Positions 1 through 8,236 of a DNA stretch of 61,326 bases are shown here, in pieces (position 1 is the stretch's first letter; the number at the start of each line of letters is the position of its first letter). The stretch spans positions 1 through 61,326 of the forward strand of contig CAIOHJ010000176.1 of NCBI GenBank assembly GCA_903858085.1, read 5' to 3'. Below the pieces are notes generated by a model that saw only the letters and a program-made list of their open reading frames with translations, had not been told where the DNA came from and ran no database searches. This stretch comes from an uncultured Chloroflexota bacterium. GTDB taxonomy: Bacteria > Chloroflexota > Anaerolineae > Caldilineales > Caldilineaceae. Both the position numbers and the translations under genes were made by a program.

Positions 1-338
1 ATATACAAGCACGCAGATCCCTTTCCTGTGCTGGAGCCTTTCAAAAACAGGGAGTGCCGTCACAGGCTGGTTCAAAGACACAAATGCTGTGACCAGCCTG
101 CCATACCCGTTTTGGGAGATGGCTCACAGATTTTTTTGCCGGCTTCCAAGTATGGTGAGTATGCAAATGTGAAGATGCATATCCTGTTATTTTAACATAG
201 CTGGCACGGCAAAGAGAAGCTGCAAACTGTCGGCGTGCAAAATAATCTCTGTGTGGCCTGCTGTGTCGTCTGCTGTGTCGTCTGCTGGCTGGGGCAAGAG
301 GGACGACAGCCCACCTTGATCAAAGGAAGTGTTTGCCA
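1..338. other. Non-coding left edge of window
   Basis: I see no coding frame here. The stretch holds an imperfect stem-loop (arms 63-71 and 92-100, with an inner CACA/TGTG pairing at 79-82 and 88-91) and a 12-bp tandem duplication at 259-270/271-282. The hairpin could be the terminator of a gene lying left of the window, but its T-run is short and 8 bases away. The region presumably also holds the promoter of the dehydrogenase that follows; no convincing -35/-10 pair was found. Confidence 0.4.
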
Positions 339-1232
339 ATGTCTGATAGATCCTCCTGGTCAATCCAGGACAAAACTGTGCTGGTGACCGGTGCCACCAA
401 TGGGATCGGCAAGCTGACTGCCGAGCAGCTGGCTGCGCGGGGGGCCCATGTCGTGATTGTCAGTCGAAGCGCCGAGCGCTGCGCTGCTGTGGTCGATGAA
501 ATCCGTGCTCGACAGCCGTCGGCCAGCCTCGACTGGATCGCCGCCGACCTCTCCTTGCTGGCTGGGGTCGTCGGTGCAGCGGCTACCTTTCGCGCCCGCT
601 ATCCGCAGCTGCATGTGCTGGTCAACAACGCAGGGGCTTTCTTTGCCAGGCGGGTGGTCACCGCCGAAGGGTACGAAAGCACCTTTGCCCTCAACCATCT
701 CAGCTATTTTCTGTTGACCGAGCAGCTGCGCGAACTGCTGATTGGGAGTGCCCCTGCCCGGGTGATCAATGTCTCTTCGGAGGCCCATCAGGGCGGTGCG
801 ATCGCATTGGCCGACCTGATGGGGGAGCGTCGTTATCGGGGGTGGAGCGCCTACAGCCAGTCCAAGCTGGCGAATGTGCTCTTTACCTACAGCCTGGCTC
901 GGCAGCTGGAGGGAAGTGCGGTCACCGTCAATGCGCTTCATCCTGGGTTTGTGGCGACCGGTTTTGGCCGCAACAACGAAGGATGGGTCGGTCGGCTGAT
1001 GCCGCTGGTGCAGCGTTTTGCCCTGCGGCCCGAACAGGGGGCAGAGACCAGCGTCTACCTCGCCACCCATCCGGCTGTCGCTGGGGTGACAGGCAAGTAT
1101 TTTGTGCGTTGCCAGGAAAAACGCTCGGCACGGCGCTCCTACGACCTGCAGGTACAAGAGCAGCTCTGGCGGGCCAGCGAACAGCTGGTCTCTGCGGCGG
1201 CGAAGCCTGGTGTCCCGTCAGGCGCAATTTGA
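339..1232 (+). CDS. Short-chain dehydrogenase/reductase (SDR)
   Basis: This is a classical SDR oxidoreductase of about 297 residues that uses NAD(P)H on an unknown alcohol or ketone. The cofactor motif TGATNGIG lies at residues 17-24, NNAG at 96-99, the catalytic serine in VSSEAH near 146, and the YxxxK pair is Tyr172/Lys176 in YSQSK. The sequence resembles the retinol-dehydrogenase/WW-oxidoreductase-like branch common in bacteria. The ATG at 339 is preferred over the in-frame TTG at 333 because AAGGAAG at 323-329 sits about 9 bases before it. The gene stands alone and is followed by a strong hairpin facing the convergent RIO kinase. The substrate cannot be deduced. Confidence 0.9.
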   Translation: MSDRSSWSIQDKTVLVTGATNGIGKLTAEQLAARGAHVVIVSRSAERCAAVVDEIRARQPSASLDWIAADLSLLAGVVGAAATFRARYPQLHVLVNNAGAFFARRVVTAEGYESTFALNHLSYFLLTEQLRELLIGSAPARVINVSSEAHQGGAIALADLMGERRYRGWSAYSQSKLANVLFTYSLARQLEGSAVTVNALHPGFVATGFGRNNEGWVGRLMPLVQRFALRPEQGAETSVYLATHPAVAGVTGKYFVRCQEKRSARRSYDLQVQEQLWRASEQLVSAAAKPGVPSGAI

Positions 1233-1241
1233 GAGCGCTTT

Positions 1242-1288
1242 CGCCCGACCGGGGCGCCTGATCCAGATTCAGGCGCCCCGGTCGGGCG
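1242..1288. terminator. Perfect 20-bp inverted repeat between convergent genes
   Basis: The arms 1242-1261 and 1269-1288 are exact reverse complements with a 7-base loop. The repeat lies between the dehydrogenase stop (1232) and the convergent RIO kinase stop (1309). No T-tract follows on either strand, so it is not a textbook intrinsic terminator. A bidirectional transcription or RNA-decay barrier is the likely role. Confidence 0.65.
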
Positions 1289-1308
1289 CGGTGTGTGCGC
1301 CATTCTTC

Positions 1309-2301
1309 TCAGGCGGAACCGTAGCCGTCGGACAAAGTCTGGTTGGGGGCTGTGCGCACATATTGTTTCCAGAGCTGGGCTGTCAGCGCCGACGCGTTCT
1401 GGTGCACCCCCTGCTGGGCAAAGTATTCGCATACCCGCTGCAGGTCTCTGTGCAAGAGGGCATAGGCGTTGTGGTTGCCTTCGCTCAACGTGACCTGTGG
1501 AAAATCGATCAGCGTGATTGTCTGTTCCCAGTACAGAATATTGTAGGCGGAGAGGTCCCCGTGGATAAGACCGTGTTGCAGCATCAGTTCCACATTGCTC
1601 AGCACAGCGTGGAAAAGCTGGTCTGCTTTTTCCGGGGGAAGTGTCTGTCCGTGTAAAACCGGGGCGGGCTGTTGAACATCCCCGATGAACGCCATCAGGA
1701 GGGCGTTGTCGGCGGCGCTGAAAGGCCTGGGCACGGCGGCGCCAAGTTCGTAGAGCCGCTGAAGGGTAAGGTACTCGTACATCAGCCAAGAGATGTGGGT
1801 CAACTCGGCGCCGTAGGAGGTCTTGTTGCGGATGGCGCGCATCTCGCGGGTATCGCGGTTTTTGATCGGGACGCCCAGGCTGGTAAGCAGTTCCCGCCCC
1901 TCGCGGTAGAGCTGGTCGTTGCGCAGGTTGCGAAACTGGCGCGGGCGGTAGACTTTGGCGGCGAGATAGGGAGTCCCGAGCGGAGGGGTGGCCCGACAGA
2001 GATAGACATTGGCTTCTTTGCCGCCTTTGACCAGCGCCAGCACATCTTCGATCAGGGCCTGGTCAAAAAAGGGCTGCAGAGACTCGCGCAGCCAGATCGC
2101 TTCGTGTCGCGCGGGCTGATAGGTGAACTCCAGGAGATCCTCTGCAACGTGGGGAGCCTCAGCCAGCTCAGCCAGAATCTGGCCTGCAGTTTTTTTGGGT
2201 TTGCGCCGCTTGTGCGCCAGAGCTCTGGAGGCCGAGCGGGGATTCCACCGATCGCTTGTCGGCAGAGAATCGTCGTCGAACGAATCAAAATCGAAAGACA
2301 C
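1309..2301 (-). CDS. RIO-family atypical protein kinase
   Basis: The protein has 330 residues and belongs to the RIO1-like serine kinase family. The glycine-rich segment GGKEANV lies at 93-99, the ATP-binding lysine is Lys116 (AAKVYR), the catalytic loop HGDLSAYN is 248-255 (Asp249, Asn254) and the metal-binding DFPQ is 266-269. The N-terminal 45 residues are charged and low in complexity. Archaeal and eukaryotic relatives act in small-subunit ribosome maturation; the bacterial role is poorly known. I chose the GTG at 2301 because AGGAG (complement of 2309-2313) sits 7 bases upstream. The frame stays open further upstream, but that part reads through the leader terminator. Expression is probably controlled by the leader described separately. 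Confidence 0.88.
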   Translation of the reverse strand: MSFDFDSFDDDSLPTSDRWNPRSASRALAHKRRKPKKTAGQILAELAEAPHVAEDLLEFTYQPARHEAIWLRESLQPFFDQALIEDVLALVKGGKEANVYLCRATPPLGTPYLAAKVYRPRQFRNLRNDQLYREGRELLTSLGVPIKNRDTREMRAIRNKTSYGAELTHISWLMYEYLTLQRLYELGAAVPRPFSAADNALLMAFIGDVQQPAPVLHGQTLPPEKADQLFHAVLSNVELMLQHGLIHGDLSAYNILYWEQTITLIDFPQVTLSEGNHNAYALLHRDLQRVCEYFAQQGVHQNASALTAQLWKQYVRTAPNQTLSDGYGSA

Positions 2302-2326
2302 GGCACTGCTCCTGTGGTCTTGGTCG

Positions 2327-2358
2327 AAAAAAAACAAACGCCGCAGGCACGCTGCGGC
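2327..2358 (-). terminator. Intrinsic terminator inside the RIO kinase leader
   Basis: Read on the minus strand, a perfect 7-bp GC stem (arms 2352-2358 and 2340-2346, loop 2347-2351) is followed by GTTTG and a run of eight T. It lies between the leader ORF stop (2387) and the kinase Shine-Dalgarno (2309-2313). The upstream neighbours are on the other strand, so the terminator can only stop the kinase's own leader transcript. That makes it an attenuator. Confidence 0.8.
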
Positions 2359-2386
2359 TGACGAAGACAACCAAGGGGGGAGGCTG

Positions 2387-2449
2387 CTAATTGTCTGCAC
2401 GCAGGGAGAGAAGGGAAACAGGGTGAATCTGCAAGACGTTGATCTGCAT
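2387..2449 (-). CDS. Leader peptide upstream of RIO kinase (20 codons)
   Basis: This short ORF starts MQINVLQIHP and ends SLRADN-stop. It has a near-perfect ribosome-binding site: AAGGAGG, the complement of 2458-2464, lies 8 bases before the ATG. It is placed between a good promoter and an intrinsic terminator that precede the kinase gene. That order (promoter, leader ORF, terminator, gene) is the hallmark of ribosome-mediated transcription attenuation. The peptide has no long run of one amino acid, so simple amino-acid starvation sensing is not obvious; sensing of ribosome stalling or inhibition is possible. AGACAA near the leader stop can pair with UUGUCU just before the terminator, so ribosome position could affect folding. 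Function is inferred. Confidence 0.65.
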   Translation of the reverse strand: MQINVLQIHPVSLLSLRADN

Positions 2450-2519
2450 CGTATTTCCCTCCTTTCTACAGAGACTTTCTATAGAGACTTTCTACAGACA
2501 GTGGATAGTGGATTACTGT

Positions 2520-2547
2520 AGGATAACACAATCGGGTGCATTGTCAA
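2520..2547 (-). promoter_or_regulatory. Promoter of RIO kinase leader
   Basis: On the minus strand a consensus -35 TTGACA (2547-2542) is separated by 16 bp from TATCCT (2525-2520). Transcription would start near 2513, about 50 bases before the leader-peptide Shine-Dalgarno. Three imperfect copies of a roughly 14-bp element (GTCTNTAGAAA type) lie just downstream, at about 2462-2500. Confidence 0.6.
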
Positions 2548-2584
2548 AACAGCAAAAAACAGAGTTCGCGCGCAAACGCACAAT

Positions 2585-2614
2585 TTGAAAAAATCTGTAC
2601 ACTTGTGCTATAAC
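2585..2614 (+). promoter_or_regulatory. Promoter of the dha/ABC operon
   Basis: TTGAAA (2585-2590), an 18-bp spacer and TATAAC (2609-2614) form a good sigma-70-type promoter for the ketose-kinase/ABC operon. Two TGTACA hexamers (2596-2601 and 2618-2623), 22 bp or two helical turns apart, bracket the -10 box and could bind a regulator. This leaves a leader of about 180 bases before the dhaK-like ATG. Confidence 0.55.
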
Positions 2615-2663
2615 AGCTGTACAAAATGGTTTCCAGATCGAATTGGGGCTCTGTGGTGCTGCA

Positions 2664-2675
2664 TCAACCGGTTGA
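2664..2675. promoter_or_regulatory. LacI-type operator candidate
   Basis: TCAACCGGTTGA is a perfect 12-bp palindrome with the central CG and AACCGGTT core typical of LacI/GalR-family operators. It lies about 45 bp downstream of the predicted start of the catabolic operon, where repressor binding would block elongation or initiation. No LacI-family gene is in the window, so the regulator would be elsewhere. Confidence 0.4.
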
Positions 2676-2801
2676 AATGGTTGACAAAGCGGTCATCATC
2701 CCTGTGTGCCCAGCCAGTCGGTACAGAGTGGGGCATTCTGGAAAAAAGCTGCTTGCGAGCAATCGATTGAAATCCTCAAACAACAGGCAGGAGACTCGAA
2801 G

Positions 2802-3806
2802 ATGAAAAAAATACTGAACCAACCTGCTGATTTTGTGCCTGAAATGCTGGAAGGTCTGCTCAAGGCGCACCCAACGCAGCTGGCCCATGCCGGCGACGAC
2901 CTGCACTGCATCGTGCGGGCCGATGCCCCGGTGCAGGGCAAGGTGGCGTTGGTGACCGGGGGCGGCTCTGGCCACCTTCCTGTCTTTTTGGGCTATGTCG
3001 GCAAAGGCATGCTGGATGGCTGTGCGGTCGGCGATGTGTTTGCCTCCCCGAGTGCCGAGCAGATGTTGGCGGTGACCCAGCGCATTCATGGGGGGCGGGG
3101 CGTCGTTTACATTTATGGCAACTACGGTGGCGACGTGATGAACTTTGACATGGCTGCCGAGATGGCGTCGTTCGAAGAGATCGAAGTGCGCACCGTGCTG
3201 GTGAAGGACGATGTGGCTTCGGCGCCGCCGGCAGAAGCGGGTCGGCGGCGTGGTGTGGCGGGGATGATCTTTGCCTTCAAGTGTGCGGGGGCCAAAGCCG
3301 ACCAGGGAGGCACGCTCGACGAAGTGGTGGCGGCCGCCGAGAAGGCGTTGGCACACACCCGGACGATGGGGGTGGCGCTCTCTCCCTGTACGGTGCCGCG
3401 CGCCGGAAAACCGACCTTCACGATCGGTGAGGGGGAAATGGAGATCGGCATGGGCATCCACGGCGAACCTGGGATCAAGCGGGAGCCATTGCAGAGCGCC
3501 GACGAGATCACCGAACGCATGGTGCTTTCCATTCTCGAGGATCTGCAGCCGGCGGCAGGCAGCCGTGTAGCGGTCATGGTCAACGGGCTGGGCGCAACGC
3601 CCCCCGAAGAGCTGTACATCATCTACCGCCGGGTGCACCAGTTGCTGGCGGCGCGTGAGATTCGCGTGCACCGGGCCTATGTGGGCGAGTATGCGACGAG
3701 CATGGAGATGGCCGGGGCGTCGATCACGCTGATGGGGGTCGACGACGAGCTGGCGGCCTGGTTGGATCATCCGGCGCAGACGCCCTTTTTTGTGCAGGTG
3801 GCCTAA
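2802..3806 (+). CDS. DhaK-type ketose kinase subunit
   Basis: The protein has 334 residues and is homologous to the DhaK substrate-binding subunit of dihydroxyacetone kinase. TGGGSGHLP (52-60) and GNYGGD (106-111, Asp111) form the active site. His220 in GMGIHGEPG is expected to bind the ketose covalently as a hemiaminal. DhaL follows one base after the stop and no DhaM (PTS) gene is present, so phosphorylation probably uses ATP. Relatives act on dihydroxyacetone or on D/L-erythrulose. Clustering with a sugar ABC importer and a beta-hydroxyacid dehydrogenase fits uptake and breakdown of a C3-C4 polyol or ketose, which is an inference. The ATG at 2802 follows GCAGGAGACTCGAAG, a fair ribosome-binding site. 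Confidence 0.88.
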   Translation: MKKILNQPADFVPEMLEGLLKAHPTQLAHAGDDLHCIVRADAPVQGKVALVTGGGSGHLPVFLGYVGKGMLDGCAVGDVFASPSAEQMLAVTQRIHGGRGVVYIYGNYGGDVMNFDMAAEMASFEEIEVRTVLVKDDVASAPPAEAGRRRGVAGMIFAFKCAGAKADQGGTLDEVVAAAEKALAHTRTMGVALSPCTVPRAGKPTFTIGEGEMEIGMGIHGEPGIKREPLQSADEITERMVLSILEDLQPAAGSRVAVMVNGLGATPPEELYIIYRRVHQLLAAREIRVHRAYVGEYATSMEMAGASITLMGVDDELAAWLDHPAQTPFFVQVA

Positions 3807-3807
3807 G

Positions 3808-4437
3808 ATGAATGCAAGGCTGGACGAGGCGGCTGTGGCCGCTGCGGTGGCACGGATCGGCGCTGAATTGGTGGCGCAGGAGGCTGCTCTGACTGCATTG
3901 GACCAGCAGATGGGGGACGGCGACCTCGGGATTACGCTGAGCAAGATCGGGCTGGCGCTGCAAGAGTTTGTGGCGAGCACGCCGGTGGAGGGGGATCTCG
4001 GCAAGTGGCTGGGCAAGGCGGGGATGGCTGCCAACCGGGCGGGTTCCTCCTCGTTTGGCACCCTGCTGGCGACAGCCCTGCTGCGTGGGGGCAAGGCGGT
4101 GGCGGGCAAGGCAACCCTGGCCGGCGAAGATCTGGCTGCGTTCCTGGCTGCGGCGGACGCAGGTGTACAGGAGCGTGGCAAGGCACAGCTGGGCGACAAG
4201 ACCGTGATCGACGCGCTTCATCCGGCTGCTGCAGCATTTGGGGCTGCGGTGGCGGATGGAAAGAGTGTGGCAGAGGCTGGGCAGGCGGCGCTGGCTGCTG
4301 CCCAGGCAGGTCGAGACAGCGTGACCCCGTTGCGCAGCAAAATCGGGCGGGCCAGCTGGGTGGGGGAGCGCACCGAAGGCAAGGTAGACCCTGGCTGTGA
4401 GGCGTTGGTGGTGATGTTGCGTGCGTTGTTGGGCTGA
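3808..4437 (+). CDS. DhaL-type ATP-binding kinase subunit
   Basis: This 209-residue subunit carries ADP/ATP and Mg2+ for the preceding DhaK-type protein. The metal-binding motif D(x4)DGDLG is at residues 32-41 (Asp32, Asp37, Asp39). DKTVIDAL and the C-terminal segment SWVGERTEGKVDPG correspond to the family signatures around the nucleotide cap and the RxSYLGERS loop. It starts one base after the dhaK stop, so translation is probably coupled. The length matches the family norm of about 200-215. Whether the pair phosphorylates dihydroxyacetone or a tetrulose cannot be told from sequence. Confidence 0.88.
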   Translation: MNARLDEAAVAAAVARIGAELVAQEAALTALDQQMGDGDLGITLSKIGLALQEFVASTPVEGDLGKWLGKAGMAANRAGSSSFGTLLATALLRGGKAVAGKATLAGEDLAAFLAAADAGVQERGKAQLGDKTVIDALHPAAAAFGAAVADGKSVAEAGQAALAAAQAGRDSVTPLRSKIGRASWVGERTEGKVDPGCEALVVMLRALLG

Positions 4438-4515
4438 ACGGGCGAGGGCCCGCAGTCGATAGATGTTCGAATATTGTGCAACTTTTCAATCCAGTAGATC
4501 AAGGAGCAAACAAGT

Positions 4516-5565
<1,050 letters not shown>

Positions 5566-5600
5566 AGCCGCAGAGGTGCGCGCGGTTCTGTAGCAGGGGG

Positions 5601-5638
5601 GGAGCTGGTGTTTCGCTGCCATTTGAAACACCAGCTCC
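5601..5638. promoter_or_regulatory. Intercistronic stem-loop after binding-protein gene
   Basis: Arms 5601-5614 and 5625-5638 are perfect 14-bp reverse complements with a 10-base loop. There is no following T-run. Hairpins in this position in ABC-importer operons usually protect the upstream binding-protein mRNA from 3' decay and reduce read-through, giving more binding protein than permease. That role is inferred from position. Confidence 0.6.
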
Positions 5639-5728
5639 TCTCCTGGTCTGCCAGAAAAATCAGAATTCTTTTCTGTCGCCGGATTGCAGGTCGTGCTGTG
5701 ACCGGATCCTTGCCAGGGCAACGCATTC

Positions 5729-7222
5729 ATGGCCAAACCAATTGTACGTCTTGCCGGTATTCACAAATCGTTTGCAGGTGTGCGCGCCTTGCAGGATGTC
5801 AGCGTGACCTTGGAAGAGGGCACTGTCCACTGTCTGGTTGGGGAGAACGGCTGTGGCAAGTCGACTTTGATCAAGATCATTGCCGGGGTCTACCCGCGAG
5901 ACAGCGGCACGGTGGAGATTGGCGGCACCCTCTACGAGCGTCTGCACCCGATCGACTCGATCCGGGAGGGTATCCAGGTAATCTACCAGGATTTCTCGCT
6001 TTTTCCCAACCTGACCGTCTCTGAGAACATTGCCCTCAACGAGCAGCTGGCGGCTGGGCGAAAGTTTGTCAACTGGGCCCATGTGCGCCGGGTGGCTCAG
6101 GAAGCCATCAGCCAGCTTGAGGTGCACCTGCCCCTCGACGCTCGGGTCGACGAGATGTCGGTGGCCAACAAACAGCTGATTGCGATTGCCAAGGCGTTGC
6201 GTCAAAATGCCCGGCTCATCATCATGGACGAGCCCACCAGCGCGCTGACCGAGCGTGAAATTCGCACGCTGTTTACCGTGATCGGCAAATTGCAGCGGCG
6301 TGGGATCGCCTTTTTGTTTGTCAGCCACAAACTCAACGAAGTGTTGGAGATTTCGCAGTCGATCCTGGTGATGCGCAATGGGCAGGTGGTCAGTGCTGGC
6401 CCGGCCGGCGAATACGACACGGCCCGTCTCATTTATGAGATGACCGGCCAGCGTATTGCGGAGAACGCCTATGAATTTACGCCCGACCCTGGCCAGCCGG
6501 CGCTGTTGCGTGTGCGCAGGCTGGCGGTTCCCGGTGTGCTGCAGGAGGTTTCATTTGCGCTGCAGGCACACGAGATCGTCGGGGTGACCGGGCTGTTGGG
6601 GTCAGGGCGGACCGAACTGGCCCTGGCGTTGTTTGGGATGTTGCCGATGACAGCTGGCGAGATTGAAATCGATGGCAAGCCAGCGCAGATCCGGTCGGTG
6701 CAGGATGCAATTGCCCACGGCATCGGCTATGTGCCCGAAGACCGCTTGACCGAAGGGCTCTTTTTGGAGCAGTCGATCGGGCGGAACGTGGTGGTGCGGA
6801 CGATCGAGAGGTTGCGTGGGCGGTTGGGGCTGACCGACCCTCTCCAGGTCCAGCAGCAGATCCGCGACTGGGTGGCTTCTTTGCGGATCAAGACTGCCAA
6901 TCCGGATCTGCCGGTCAAAACCCTTTCGGGCGGCAACCAGCAGCGGGTGGTGGTGGCCAAATGGCTGGCCAGCAGGCCCCATCTGATGATTCTCAACGGC
7001 CCGACGGTGGGGGTTGATATCGGTTCCAAAAATGAATTGCACGAACTGATCAAGCGGCTGGCCCGGGAAGGGATGGGGCTGTTGGTGATCTCCGACGATA
7101 TCCCAGAGCTGTTGCAGACCTGCAATCGCATTTTGTTGATGCGCAACGGCACGATTGTCGAGGAGATCCTGCCGCGTCAAACCAATGAAAACGCGCTGGC
7201 CGCAAAACTAATCGAGGATTGA
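5729..7222 (+). CDS. Sugar ABC transporter ATP-binding protein (two NBDs)
   Basis: The 497-residue protein is a tandem ATPase of the RbsA/MglA/LsrA class that energises import. Domain 1 has an intact Walker A, GENGCGKST (38-46), and Walker B with catalytic Glu, IMDEPT (165-170). Domain 2 has a degenerate P-loop, GLLGSGRTE (288-296), and an intact signature, LSGGNQQR (399-406). Its Walker B reads MILNGPTVGVD (420-430), so the usual Asp and catalytic Glu are replaced by Asn and Gly. Domain 2 is therefore probably unable to hydrolyse ATP, more decayed than in E. coli RbsA. The permease gene begins at its 3' end, consistent with one operon. Confidence 0.92.
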   Translation: MAKPIVRLAGIHKSFAGVRALQDVSVTLEEGTVHCLVGENGCGKSTLIKIIAGVYPRDSGTVEIGGTLYERLHPIDSIREGIQVIYQDFSLFPNLTVSENIALNEQLAAGRKFVNWAHVRRVAQEAISQLEVHLPLDARVDEMSVANKQLIAIAKALRQNARLIIMDEPTSALTEREIRTLFTVIGKLQRRGIAFLFVSHKLNEVLEISQSILVMRNGQVVSAGPAGEYDTARLIYEMTGQRIAENAYEFTPDPGQPALLRVRRLAVPGVLQEVSFALQAHEIVGVTGLLGSGRTELALALFGMLPMTAGEIEIDGKPAQIRSVQDAIAHGIGYVPEDRLTEGLFLEQSIGRNVVVRTIERLRGRLGLTDPLQVQQQIRDWVASLRIKTANPDLPVKTLSGGNQQRVVVAKWLASRPHLMILNGPTVGVDIGSKNELHELIKRLAREGMGLLVISDDIPELLQTCNRILLMRNGTIVEEILPRQTNENALAAKLIED

Positions 7223-7227
7223 AGCCT

Positions 7228-8226
7228 GTGAGTCGACTCTTTCGCAGCAACGAAGTGTTGGTGGCGGCGACGATCGTCTTGTTGTCGTTGGTGATCGGCC
7301 TGAACAACCCGACCTTTTTTTCGGTGGGCAACCTGTTTGACCTGTTGCGCAGCAGCGTGGTCATGGGCATCTTTGCCATGGGCGTTTTGATCGTGATTGT
7401 GTCGGGGGGCATCGATGTGTCGTTCACGGCGATTGCGGTCTTTGCCCTCTATTCCACCACCCTCATTCTCAAACAAAGCCTGCCCGACGCGTCGATTGGG
7501 GTGGGGTTTGCGATCGCCGCCGGGATCGGGCTGGGGCTGGGGCTGATCAACGCCTTTTTTATCGCCCAGTTTCGTCTGCCGACCCTGATCGTGTCGTTGG
7601 GCACCCTGAGCATGTTTCACGGCTTTTTGCTCTTTGCGATCGGCAACCAGATCATCCGCGATGTACCGGCAGCGATGGAGGCCTTCGCCCGTTCGGCGTT
7701 GATTCAGGTTCCCCTGGCGCGCGGTGTAGCCAATCTGCATCCAGCGATTCTGATCACGCTGGGGGCGATCGTGCTGGTCTGGCTGTTGCTCAACTACACC
7801 ATGCTGGGGCGGGGTGTCTATGCGCTGGGGGGGGCGAGAGAGGCGGCTGAACGGGCTGGCTTCAACGTGCCACGCATCCAGTACTTTATCTATGGCTTTG
7901 TCGGCCTGCTCTCTGGGGTGGCTGGGATGACCTTCGGGTCTCTGGCGCGGCAGGCCAACCCGCAGGACATTGTCGGGATGGAGCTGAACGTGATTGCTGC
8001 GGTGGTGCTGGGAGGAGCCCAGTTGACCGGCGGGCGGGGGAGTGTGCTGGGCAGTGTGTTGGGCGTCATTTTGGTGGTGATCGCCAGCAACAGCCTGGTG
8101 CTGATCGGTGTGCCGACCGTCTGGCAGCGGGTTGTGATCGGTCTGATCATTCTGATTGGCACAGGGCTGCCTGCGCTGCAGGCCAGGCGTGCCAGCCAAC
8201 GGGGCTATCACCGGGTAGAAGCGTAG
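7228..8226 (+). CDS. Sugar ABC transporter permease (RbsC-like), first
   Basis: This is a BPD_transp_2-type permease of about 332 residues with 8-10 hydrophobic helices and the family signature GGARQxA-like GGAREAAERAGFNV. GGIDVS at the third helix (VIVSGGIDVSFTA) is typical of RbsC/LsrC/D permeases. Together with the second permease it should form a heterodimeric channel. GTG at 7228 is preferred because GAGG at 7214-7217 lies 10 bases upstream; the TTG at 7219, overlapping the ATPase stop, has no room for a ribosome-binding site. Confidence 0.88.
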   Translation: MSRLFRSNEVLVAATIVLLSLVIGLNNPTFFSVGNLFDLLRSSVVMGIFAMGVLIVIVSGGIDVSFTAIAVFALYSTTLILKQSLPDASIGVGFAIAAGIGLGLGLINAFFIAQFRLPTLIVSLGTLSMFHGFLLFAIGNQIIRDVPAAMEAFARSALIQVPLARGVANLHPAILITLGAIVLVWLLLNYTMLGRGVYALGGAREAAERAGFNVPRIQYFIYGFVGLLSGVAGMTFGSLARQANPQDIVGMELNVIAAVVLGGAQLTGGRGSVLGSVLGVILVVIASNSLVLIGVPTVWQRVVIGLIILIGTGLPALQARRASQRGYHRVEA

Positions 8227-8236
8227 GGAGGAAGAG

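Noticed and set aside
2327..2358. Terminator of a gene located to the right
   Set aside because: All genes to the right up to 11.7 kb are on the plus strand, so a minus-strand terminator here can only act on the RIO kinase leader.
2664..4199. Minus-strand frame over the DhaK/DhaL-like genes
   Set aside because: The plus strand encodes clear DhaK and DhaL homologues with active-site residues. The minus frame is His/Arg-rich shadow sequence.
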